This document shows, one piece after another, positions 53,219-64,000 of a stretch of 64,000 bases of DNA; positions within the stretch are counted from its first letter, which is position 1; each line of letters starts with the position of its first letter. The translations under genes and the position numbers were made by a program. The notes under the pieces are model-generated. The model did no database searches and had not been told where the DNA came from. It saw only the letters and a program-made list of their open reading frames with translations. The DNA comes from Ptychodera flava (Eukaryota; Hemichordata; Enteropneusta; Ptychoderidae), in assembly GCF_041260155.1 (NCBI RefSeq), contig NC_091940.1:4410501-4474500 (forward strand), in the 5' to 3' direction.

Positions 53219-56200
53219 GTAAGTTTAGCGTTTGAAATGATTATCTGAAACGTGAGGCACGTTATATTGAAGTAACACTGGACACTAGTTCATGCCGTAC
53301 CAGATAAAGGCTTGCGGAAAAAGGGGCCAAATTCAGATGGCACACTGGAGTGATATCTCGTACGTTTTCTCCAAGGTTCAGATGAAAAATGTCAATGATT
53401 TGTCGCAGTGTATGTCTATGTAACTACATATTGATTAGATAGCGATTGAGTGTAGAGTGTACTCATGTCGAATACGCCAGTTGTGTTGTTTATTTTATGA
53501 ACCATAGGTCACAGAACAATCGAAAGGTCACAACACATCAGAAATATCACGAACTTCAAGTTCCAAAGTGACATGTCACTTCCGTGACATGTACAAAGCA
53601 AATTCTTAAAATGGGCAATGAATCTGTGTCACTCTCAAATCACAACGATAGACCAGTGCGACCGGGTAGCGTTACTGGAAATTTTGAGCAAAATTTTGCA
53701 TTTACCATTTAATTTTGCGTTGAAATCTTGTCAGCGCTACTATGGTATTTAACCACTTGTGATAGTCTAGAACCGCGCACTTTAAATCACGGTTTCGAGT
53801 TTAAATCGAGGAGTGAAATTTGTATATAACTGGTACATGTCCTTTGTTCTACAGGTGATAAGTAATGCTAATTGTAGACAAACAAACATTGACACAAAAG
53901 AACCGCACGGTCCAAAGTAAAGTTTAGAGGGTCTCGGTTGTGTCAGCAAAGGTGGGCGATAGGTTTTTCAGAAATTCAGCGAAAGTGAAGTGATAGATGT
54001 AGGAGTTTGATGACTCATCAGCTGATAGAGAGATTGCTACTTTGAGAACCTAATTAGAGACTACTGAGCTATCATGATTTTTACACAATAAAAAACCAAA
54101 ATATCGATGTCTTAGTCATGACAGGACTGTGTGCAAACAGAAAGACGAAATGTGCTTTACCAAGCAATGAGAAGCTATTTGTTCTGGATTAGGAGGAAGT
54201 GTCACTGTGTAACGTGTTGTTCAGCAACAATACAGAAATTGCCTTCAGTTCTGTACACATTCATTTCATTTGATGAAGGAACAGTGTGTTACAAGTAACT
54301 ACATTAAAATTGTAATATCTTCTGTATATATAATACAGTGACATTTCAAAAATTACCAATGCGGCTGATTTTGCATTTTTAATTTATGTCTTGGAAGTTG
54401 AATAAAAACCTGGGTTATTATATACAAATTACATGACTGGAGTTTTTCGCTGTAGTTACCAAAAATTTGACCATGATATTTTTGGTTCTAATATTACCCG
54501 GTATTGCATGTGTTTGATTCATATTCTATCTTTATCAGATATTGTAAATTCTGAAAAATAAACGTAATTTTAAGGTGTATGTACGAACGATTTTAAAATG
54601 CAACATACATGTTGTTATTGTAGTAATTTGTATTCAATTGCTGTTTAAGAGATTAATTAAAACTCAGACAGAGATGTCAGAATACAGTATCTCTCCCATG
54701 TTGAAACTAATTCATGTCATACCATTATCCAGGAAATGTTTGATGCCGCAGCATCATAAATAGTCACGCAAGCTAAAAATCAAACCCAAGATACTAGATT
54801 ATATACCAACTTCTCAATAAATATTAGGCAGTATACATCATTGCGTACTTTACTCACTAAATCTTGAATTCCATGAAAGTAAATGATATGACAGAATGAA
54901 AACTAATGAATTTGCTGTTAAAAAAACGTGAGTGTTCTTTCTACCAAGAACAATGGAGTATCTTGGCAGAAAAAAAGATTAAAAAACAGTGGACAAATGA
55001 AAATAAATTCATTCCAACATGTCATGTTGAGAATGAAAATAACTCTGTAATGTATCAATTCTGCTTTAGTAGATAGAATACTTTACTTGGCAAAGATGCT
55101 GATAATGTCTTCCTGTATTTCATTCATACAGAGATTTGTGTCTGACTGAGCTAGAAATTTATACAAGCTTGATCTCGACTGGAGTCTGCTATTGCAGTAT
55201 TGACAGCCATTGCTGTTGTAAGCCTTATTGATAATTCAACATGGTCACATTAGATCTTTTGTCTTACTTCCTAAAATGCAGAGTTTATGAATTTATTATC
55301 CAAGTTGTTGGAAACATGGTTTATTCACAGCGCATGAGAATGACTTTACCCCATTACCATCTTTGTACATGTACACTTGGTTTTACCTTTGTTTGGCCAT
55401 TGTCACATGTCAAACATGATTTCAAAGTTCAGGTGAAAGGTCACCCATGACAAGCGAGATCAATGGTAGTATGGCATACTCTGGCTGGGATACCTGTACT
55501 TTAACAGATAATTGACTTTGTAATGATGCAGTAAGGTAATTCTGATAATAAACACACATTAGTATTACTATCAATCTTATCCATTCGTGAAAGTTTTCAG
55601 AGAAATAAAACTAGAACATAAATTGAACTATTGATGTTTATTCTATGGAAAGGTTGACTTGTGCTTTTGCTACAGCAGAAGTTCTGACTAGTAAATACCT
55701 AGCTTGTCATGACACATTGATTAAATTCTTTCAGATTATCTTTCTATCACTCATGACATGAGAGTTGCATTGGACAGTGTAGGTAGTAGAACATAAAGGT
55801 ATCCTTATAGTATGCTACTGAAAGCGGAACTGTGTGCGGTTAGTGTTTGTGGAGGTGCGTAATTGTTTGTGGCTGAGAGCTTCAAGTGTTAGACGGTAGA
55901 GACATGGATTGGATACCAAGCCAAATATCTAATCAGATTTTGATGACAAATAATGTTAGTATGTTCAGTATTTTGTTGGGTTTTTTTTGAGGAGGGTATC
56001 TATTAGGATGTACACATTACTTGGATATATTCCAGTCATGGTATCCCAGTAAGGGATATCACAGCAATCACATTTGGAGACAGCAGGAATGTTCCCTTGG
56101 TTTGCAAACTACTGCCTGCCTGTCTATTCCTACACACTGTTGAAACACTGATCCCCCAAAAGAGAGATGCATATATGAATATTACCTCTTGAGCATGGCC

Positions 56201-56809
56201 TGAAAACATTACCTGTAAAATTTATTTTGTCAATTCCCTTCGTTCTTGACAAAAAGTAAAGTGAATGATATCACGTCAAATAGATATGGTAAATGTGCAT
56301 AGATCATCTGCAGTGTAGGTGATAAATGTTTCTTGTCTAAGAAAAACTCTAAGGACACTGAAACTTTAAAGAATCCAGTGATTTTCAGTCTGTTTGTTAA
56401 CAGTTCACAGTACGATATATCAATGAAAGAATTGGAAATCAGTAGTACAATTGAAGAAATCATCATAAGCAGAGTTGAGGGACTCTAGGGACTCTGACAT
56501 GAGACAAATCTTTGAAAATCTGATATGAGATTGATATCAAATATGGATTGGTGTACGAAAGAGTGTTTGTGATATTTGTCTTGGAGATGGCTGTTTATTC
56601 CAGTCATATATTCATTCATAAGCAAAAACATAGATATTGGTAGCTACACAAAGTAGGAACTTGCAATGTTGTTGGATCACATTTTATGAAGAGTGCATCA
56701 AGAAACACTCACATTAAAACATTTGAGCAAAACTGTGAATAGATACTGACTCCCACATATCTGTTTGTGTCACTATTTTAGTGCATCACATTCTTTCACT
56801 TGTTTTTGC

Positions 56810-56961
56810 GATTGCTGTGTTGCAGTGGGATTGCTGTGTTGCAGTGGGATTGCTGTGTTGCAGTGCAATTGCTGTGTTGCAGTGGGATTGCTGTGTTGCA
56901 GTGCAATTGCTGTGTTGCAGCGCAATTGCTGTGTTGCAGTGCAATTGCTGTGTTTCAGTCA
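56810..56961. repeat. 19-bp minisatellite, eight copies
   Basis: Unit GATTGCTGTGTTGCAGTGG with small changes. Since 19 is not a multiple of three, several frames stay open on both strands and yield Cys/Val/Leu-rich frames that are not genes. Confidence 0.95.
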
Positions 56962-59900
56962 GTGATTTAATCTGTTCATCCCCGTGTTGACTTGACCACA
57001 CTCACTAGAGATACCTTCAGATAACTGTTGGTTTGGGTGAAGCCATGGTGGTCAACAGGTTAATATGTCGAAGCTGTTTATTGTAAAATTATAAATACAT
57101 CTACCACTAAATTCTCTAATTCAAGGATTCATTTTCCAGTTATTTGAATTAAAGAATTGGTACTTATGAGGTGACCAAAGTTCTATAATACAGTATATAT
57201 TTGCTTGCAGAGATTTTAATGCTTATCATAGTGAAAGAATGTTGTTGCACTAGTCAACAAAGATGTTATCCATTCAGTAATTTGGCAAAGGTCATATGGC
57301 AAAGTTCAAGGTCACATTGATCTTAATTAATTTTCATTATCAGTACTGCCAATGCAAATACCCATGGATCTAATTTTCATACAAAGGTGATCACACGTAA
57401 ATTACCGTTGCAATGTCACTCATAAACTCCTTGCTATTGCACAAAGATACAGAGTGTGAACTGTCAATATCCCCCTGAAAGCATTGCTTTACCGTAGGTG
57501 AACACGTACATTTCCTTTCGGTTTTGTAAAATAAAATAAAATAAAAGATTACTTTTTCAATAAGTTCATCAAGAGGTTACGAAAGGTACAAGTACTAAAG
57601 TACCTGTACATTTCCTAAGCCATTCTGCCATGGAAAAATATTCTCAGCAAGCAGGATGCTCTCTTGTCATGGTGACAAGATAACTGTCTTTTCAGAAGCC
57701 CTGGGAATTGTGTCGTGCACTAACTTAATCCCTGCAGATTGGATTTTTGCAGAGTCACTCACCAAGGTAGTCAAGGGATGTATCTGTCAACAGGTTGAAA
57801 AATAATTTCCCATGTACTCACTTATAAGTATGTTACTTTCCTCATAATAGGTACACAATTTAAGTGGCACTTGGCATACAAGTATGAATTATGTTATTTA
57901 CATTTCATTTGCATCACTCTTGTTTTCAAAAATTGTAATAACTTCAAATTTCAATATCGTAATTTAAAAAAGTTTTTCTGGTTTTTCAGTTTCACTAGTA
58001 TAAATTGCAAAGTTCGATTGTGTTTTGCCAAAATACCATTGGTACATGTAGTTCTCTTTTGTACAACATGTGTTCTGATTTTCCATTTCTCTATGAATTA
58101 CCAAGTCAGCCACATCTTCCCAAAATATAAATATGATATAATATGAACACTATGCTGGTATGGTAGTGTTCTTGTGTATTTGAATATAAAACCAATCGTA
58201 GCAATGGATATACCAGAAGATTTTGATTAGTTAATGACATACATGTACCGGTATGTGCACAAGATTAGTGATGGCGAATGCATAAATGGAGTTAACTGGT
58301 CTACTCTAAGCCAAGTGGTATACCCATCGCTAATATACCCATTGCTTAAGTGGATCATACCAGTATATTGAACTGACAGCTGGTGTATGTGCCAACTGTG
58401 CTATGTTGCAAATATAGCTCTATTATTTTCATGTCTCCGTAAACCAGCTCATTTTATTTCACCATCAAAGTACAATGTAATAACTGTTACGTAGAAATTT
58501 AAAATGTACATGGTTCTTGTTTAAATATCCATTGAATTCTGGATAGGTCTTTAATGCAATAGATTATTGAGTGGCTATGGAAATCTCAAAGTTATCATTA
58601 TTTACTTAGTCATGTGATAAAATAATCAGACTATTAAAGTAGCTACTGGATTCAGTAGTTTTGTAAATGAGACCAAAACTTGTACTTACATGTAAGCATT
58701 GTTCAAAACATTCCGCTGGGATAAACTGACATATTCAAGATACGTACGCTCACACCAGACAGGGGACAAGCATAGCCGAGCCCATATAACACATTTATGA
58801 CAGGGAAAGATGCATGAACTGCAAATGCAAAGAGTAACGTTAGTTGGTTGGAAAAGACAGACCCGCCCAACTTCATTTTGCACCCATTGTGTATGTGTGT
58901 TAGTAACAATACCATGTGGTATCATTTAATACTGTAAGATATTTGCTGATATCTGACCACCATTCAGTTTATTCTATGGTATTTGAGTTTTGCAAATTTC
59001 GATAAGGTAATTTTTTAGTAGTTCTTTATTCTTTGAGATGCATTTCTAGCTTGATTTAATCCAACAGAGATATTCTTTGGCTTTCCTTTGTCATAAATAA
59101 TGCAATTGCACATCCCATACATATGTTTATGCCAGAAACAGTTATTATTACCAGTACACTAGTCTTATTGTAGAACAATCCATAATGTACAACTTAAGTA
59201 CAGTGTTACGATTTTTTAACTGAAATACTATACAATGGAATGACAAGAGTATAGATGTGTCTTTTTGAACATTACATATATCTTTATTGACAAGATTAAA
59301 GTTAATGGTATGGTAGACATAGGTTCAACCCCAAAGCAGCTGAAGTATTATCTTCAATTATCATACATACAATATACATTTCAATGCATTAAATTACTAT
59401 ACTACCAGTAGATAAATAGGTTTATTTGATGTGTTTTTAGGCTTGTAATGTCCTGGTAGTTTACAACATCAGTTACACTATCTACAAATAGCTGATACGG
59501 AACAATAGTATAGTTGTCATGAACTGTCTTACAACACCATATATGCCCAGCGGCTGGCAGTCCATGCCTTAAACTGATATGTCCTCAACAGCCAGTAAGG
59601 ACAAAGCCCAGCAGAAGTGAGTAGTGAAACCAGGCCCTCGCTGCTTATGCTGGCACACTGAGCCAGGCTATGCTTGACAACAGCAGGAGACGGTCAACGT
59701 ATTCTATAGCAATGAGGGGCAGTGAGAGCTTGGTTACCATCTAATGGTATGCAGTCAAAACGGTTTCAACTGTTTATTTTTCATTCATATCCAATGGATC
59801 ATTAGTTTTCTTTCAAAGTTTCTGCTTCCTTTAGTACCGATCAACCGATTTTTCAACTCAACATGCATTTATTGCTGAACTACATTTCCTAGAATCTTCT

Positions 59901-61786
59901 CCTCCCCTGTATCATAAAATGAAACATAGAGGATACATATATAGCAAATAAGTGACAGTTCAGAGCAAATTGTTGTTTAACTGTGCATACTACAAGCAAA
60001 GCAGGGACTGTTGATAAGACTTTTGCCAGAAATGTGGCTTTTCTATCCAGCATGATGTCATTTCATTGCACAATAAACTCTGTCTAGATAAAATCTGATG
60101 TTATGCCGAGCCAAAAATATTTCCATTTCAACCACAAGCCGTTCACAAAATTTCCTCATCCATTTCATGATAAAGAGTATATCAAAGTGCACTTCAGTTA
60201 CTAGTGTGCTTTTCATTACATTCATACTTTTGCATTTGAGTGTAATTTCATAAAGTTAACCTCCATCAGTGCTGTCTTGATTTTATGTAATTTACATTAA
60301 ATCAATTAATTAATTAATTAATAATTAGCCATGGTGGTACTGGTACAATATCTCAATTTACATTGTACACCCTGTTAGTCTCTTAGCTCATATATTTCGC
60401 ATACAATGAGCACTGTATGATCAATCAACCAATAAAATCATAAATGCATAATTGCTGGTACATATATAGGCATGCTGAGTTGGTTCAGTGATGATGGATG
60501 TACTGCACCATATTTGTACATTCATTGATCAGCTGGATAGTTTATACAATATTCAGCAGAAAGATACACATTGGTGTAGTGTACAGTATCATTTAAAGAA
60601 CACAATAAATACTTTGATTGGTTAATTTGTTGGCTCAGCACCCATGGAGTACATACTGCATGTTTGCTTTTTAAAAAGTTAGATAGTATAGTATGGGCAT
60701 TGTTGTACTCATAAGGTAAACTCCTTGACTCTCTTGCCAAGTCCCGTATATCATGATCAGGTCGAGGTGGTTAATACCATTTAGATAACACAATCCATAT
60801 TTTTCAATTCAACAAAGACTTGCACATTTGAAAGCCCCCAAGATATAGATACTATAAACGCAGTTTTTAATAACTTTAACCTGCTATATCATACCATTAG
60901 TTGAAACTATTTGTAGGAATTGGCAGATAGCGGATGATACAGTCTATATTGGAAACCAGAACAAAAAATAACTCATTGGTCTTTTGTTGTATCTAAATAA
61001 ATACTTCTAGAAAAATGCTGAAAAACTCTGAAGTATTGACTGTTATTCAACTTAAAGCCATCATCTGGGCAGGCCAGAACCAATCTGTTCAAATGTGCTA
61101 AAATGGCAATGTACTGGACAGACAATTACTGGGTGTGTACATGTCAATTTGTTTTGCAGCATTATCCAATATGGACACCAGGCAACAATAAAGTCAAGTT
61201 TTTGATTGAGCCAAAGCAGTAATTTAGGCATTCTTACTGTTAATAGACGATGGTATGTTCAAGCATTGTTAATGCTAATGAACTATGAAGAACATCTAAA
61301 ATCAGGGTTTCAAGTAAATTTTGTTAAATGTGGTGGTAGACCACTGAAAAATATTTTGAATTAAAATGTTGGTGGCCCTTACAAAATTAATTGCACTGTC
61401 ATAGTCTGAAATTAGATCTTTCAATGTATTATGTGAAATGTGAAGTATTGCTTGTTTGCTTCACATTTGATGTACTTTAGTTCAAAAGAATTCCTCGCTT
61501 TTTGTTTCTTGAATGCTTGAAGGCAATAACATGCAACTTTCACAGGTTGGTGACAGACTGTGTGGTTACATGCAAGCTTCTACCAGGTAACTCAACTTTA
61601 CAAAGCCCACTCTGTCCAATTTATGGCATCAATAAATTCATTGAAAATGTGAATGACTTGTTTTCTGTCAAAACCTGGATAAATCATTCATATCAGTACA
61701 GGTTATGTTTATGATTCCTAGAGATAACCATATCACATGTGCGATGAATAAACCATATTACATTAACAATGAGACAGTCATATTAC

Positions 61787-63517
61787 AGGTATGTAAGGGT
61801 AGCTCAAACCCCTAACTGGGACCGCCAACTGGGACTCCCAGTTGGCTTAAAATGCACTCTGGGACCCGGTCCCAGTTCACTTCTGGGACCGGTCCCAGAA
61901 GCGAACTGGGACTGGTCCAGTTGGCCTCTGGGACCGGTCCAGTTGGCTTCCCGGACCAGTCCCAGTTGGCTTCAAAATTAACTCTAGGACCCCGGCCGCG
62001 GTCCTAGTTGGCCTCCAGGATCAGTCCCAGTACACTTCAGGGACACATCCAATTTGTGAACTGGCACCACTATGAAAAAACCCAGTTATTGGTACTTCAT
62101 ACTAACAATCTGTTAATGTTTTCATCTTTTTAGCCTGCCATAATCGTAGGTATATGCGACATTTAATAGATCCCAACTATTAAAGGCCAATTTGAAAGTA
62201 ATTTAATTCTTTGTTTTGCATCTGTGTGCACATTCTAGGGTTTTTTCTACTGCCAATGGCTTGAATAGGATTTTACTGAGTAGCTTTCCTGTTTACAAAA
62301 TTTCACATCTTGTAGTATAACTTCTGATGATTGCGATGAAGGAAGTTTCTGATGATTTTTGTATAGACACTTATGTTGTTACATGGAAATAATCAAGAAA
62401 ATATAACGTGTGTTTTGATTTTCTTGTATGTGTTTTAGTACTGCCTTCCCGCTCATGTTTCGAAACATTTGAGTGGGCGCTAAACAAAGAATTTGATTAC
62501 TTTGGCCTTACTGTGATGTACTCATTCTTAGCACTAGTAAGTCCTGTGCTATGGTGTGTGTTGAAATCTTACTGCACGGATCACGTTGATAGAGAGACTG
62601 TGTACTGAATCAGATGAAAAAGGAGATGAAAATAACTGTGCAAGACTAGCAATTAACTCATCAAGGCTTTCATTACATTAAAAACAGCAAACAAAACATT
62701 GAACGAAAACCCGCTGTGTTTTAATAGAATTGCAATTCACTTGCAGTATATGAGTGGTATCTTAATTTGGACCTAGTTATATTTCTGAACAGATAGACGT
62801 AAATAGGAGAGGGGCAACCATTAGCGGATGCATGTACTGGTACAGCAGAATCGATCATTTCATTGTTATGCAAGGAAAAAATAGACATCAATGAGGTTAT
62901 AATAGTCCCATTACATTTTAAGACAAAGGGTTTTGAATATACAAGTCAACAACATGCACTGCTTCAAAACTTCATTGACAGCTAGTAGCTATATAGTATA
63001 CGCTGTCTCAGTGTTTTCTATTTCAGTCTGTATGTCTGTCATAGCTCAATGGAGCTACGAGTCCCAGAATTGAAATGAGACCTGACTGTCCTAGATGAAA
63101 CAGGGAGATGTTAGCTTTCCCACACAAAAAACACATAATTTTCACAACAGTACAGAGAATATGAATAAAACAAGTGCATAATTGCTACAAAAGGCATATA
63201 GTGGGATGGGAAACTTCTTTCCCATTAATGTTATCGTTTCGTCATTACAGCATGGAGGTACCTTACCTCCATGGTACAGTTCATTTGATACAAGTGCGTT
63301 TCCCACAATCATAATGGTCCCAGTTACGTCGAGCTAGGCTTCTGGGACCGGTCCCAGTTCGCTTCTGGGACCAGTCCTAGAGGCCAACTGGGACCGGTCC
63401 CAGTTCGCTTCTGGGACCGGTCCCAGAAGCGAACTGGGACCGGTCCCAGAGTGCATTTTAAGCCAACTGGGAGTCCCAGTTGGCGGTCCCAGTTGGGGGT
63501 TTGAGCTACCCTTACAT
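61787..63517. mobile_element. 1.7-kb inverted-repeat element with 13-bp flanking repeat
   Basis: The arms (61791 to about 62040, and about 63315-63517) begin ATGTAAGGGTAGCTCAAAC. They contain many copies of the self-complementary GGGACCGGTCCC and of CAACTGGGACC. The whole is flanked by ACAGTCATATTAC at 61774-61786 and 63518-63530, which looks like a target-site duplication. The centre (62050-63310) is AT-rich and includes a 66-codon open frame (62408-62608) with one hydrophobic segment. Transposon class is unclear; the 13-base flanking repeat is long for most cut-and-paste families. Confidence 0.72.
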
Positions 63518-64000
63518 ACAGTCATATTACTCATAAGCATATGACATGTAGAATCAGTCTACGTGATTTGAAAATGAGCATTATACATGTGTGACAACTG
63601 AAATTTAATTTTGTGGTGTAATAAATGCAGAAGTACGTGTAAATTAGCAATCCCTTCCTCTTACCACATGTTGATCCAATTTTCAGTAAATCTGAATTTA
63701 CCATTCATTGAAGTTTGAATTCAAAGGCCTGCATGGAATGGGTGTTTAGCTAATGAATTTAACTTTCAGTTACACTGTAATCTGGCAGAAAAAATGCCTC
63801 AAAATCATAATATTCTTTCTTTAGTGCCATCACAGTAGTAGAAGGGCTTTGATTCAGTGTATAATTTTTCTGTCACAGTTGACGAAACCTTCATGGTTAT
63901 CAGTGGCTGTCCAAACAGTGCCTAAGCGTTTGGCTTTGTGCTCCAAAATGAAAAACTTGTAATTTAGTCAGTTTCAACTGAAAAAGTGTGTATATTTGAA

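Larger units (their letters stand above)
53219..64000 (+). other. Intron 1 of the PLCG gene (to window end)
   Basis: No PLCG second exon was recognised. Contents are mostly single-copy AT-rich DNA. There is a 19-bp minisatellite at 56810-56961, an ATTA run near 60306, and the inverted-repeat element at 61787-63517. Two exon-like stretches, 61545-61584 and 62441-62608, could join in phase. They are described under findings. Confidence 0.55.

Noticed and set aside
56765..57001. Cys-rich frames on both strands
   Set aside because: Artefacts of the 19-bp minisatellite.

Overview
This is metazoan nuclear DNA: AT-rich and intron-rich, with GT-AG splice sites and a high load of short transposable elements. 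The protein fragments and repeats fit an invertebrate, possibly a non-vertebrate deuterostome such as a hemichordate or echinoderm, but the species cannot be fixed from the sequence. No prokaryotic features were seen. Most long open frames are chance frames or lie in repeats; the real genes are split into short exons.

The main feature is a large direct tandem duplication. Unit A (about 175-20129) and unit B (about 29043-46862) each carry a complete nine-exon gene for the catalytic subunit of dolichol-phosphate mannose synthase (DPM1): copy A at 963-14480 and copy B at 30373-42863. Both encode 242 residues with the same intron positions. By hand I count nine amino-acid differences. At seven of them copy A keeps the residue I recall from human DPM1 and copy B has changed it. 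Copy B also carries the 3' end of a non-LTR retrotransposon inserted at its start codon. The target-site duplication rebuilt the ATG, but the 5' flank now leads into an out-of-frame upstream ATG.

Between the units (20130-29042) lies about 9 kb of mostly unrecognised DNA. It holds one clear minus-strand exon of a guanylate cyclase catalytic domain (21140-21245), whose partner exons I could not find, plus several foldback repeats. Downstream of unit B (46863-52960) is a cluster of nested MITE-like elements, a second non-LTR 3' end and several microsatellites. At 53026-53218 is the first coding exon of a phospholipase C gamma (PLCG1-like) gene on the plus strand; its first intron appears to run to the end of the window. 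A 1.7 kb inverted-repeat element sits in that intron.

Because A and B are recent copies, each is an empty-site control for the other. Insertions flanked by TTAA, a probable TA-flanked Tigger-like element, a 1.7 kb internally repetitive element, the retrotransposon tail and a roughly 200 bp microinversion can all be read by comparing the two units. All exon coordinates were counted by hand and family assignments come from motif recognition without database searches.
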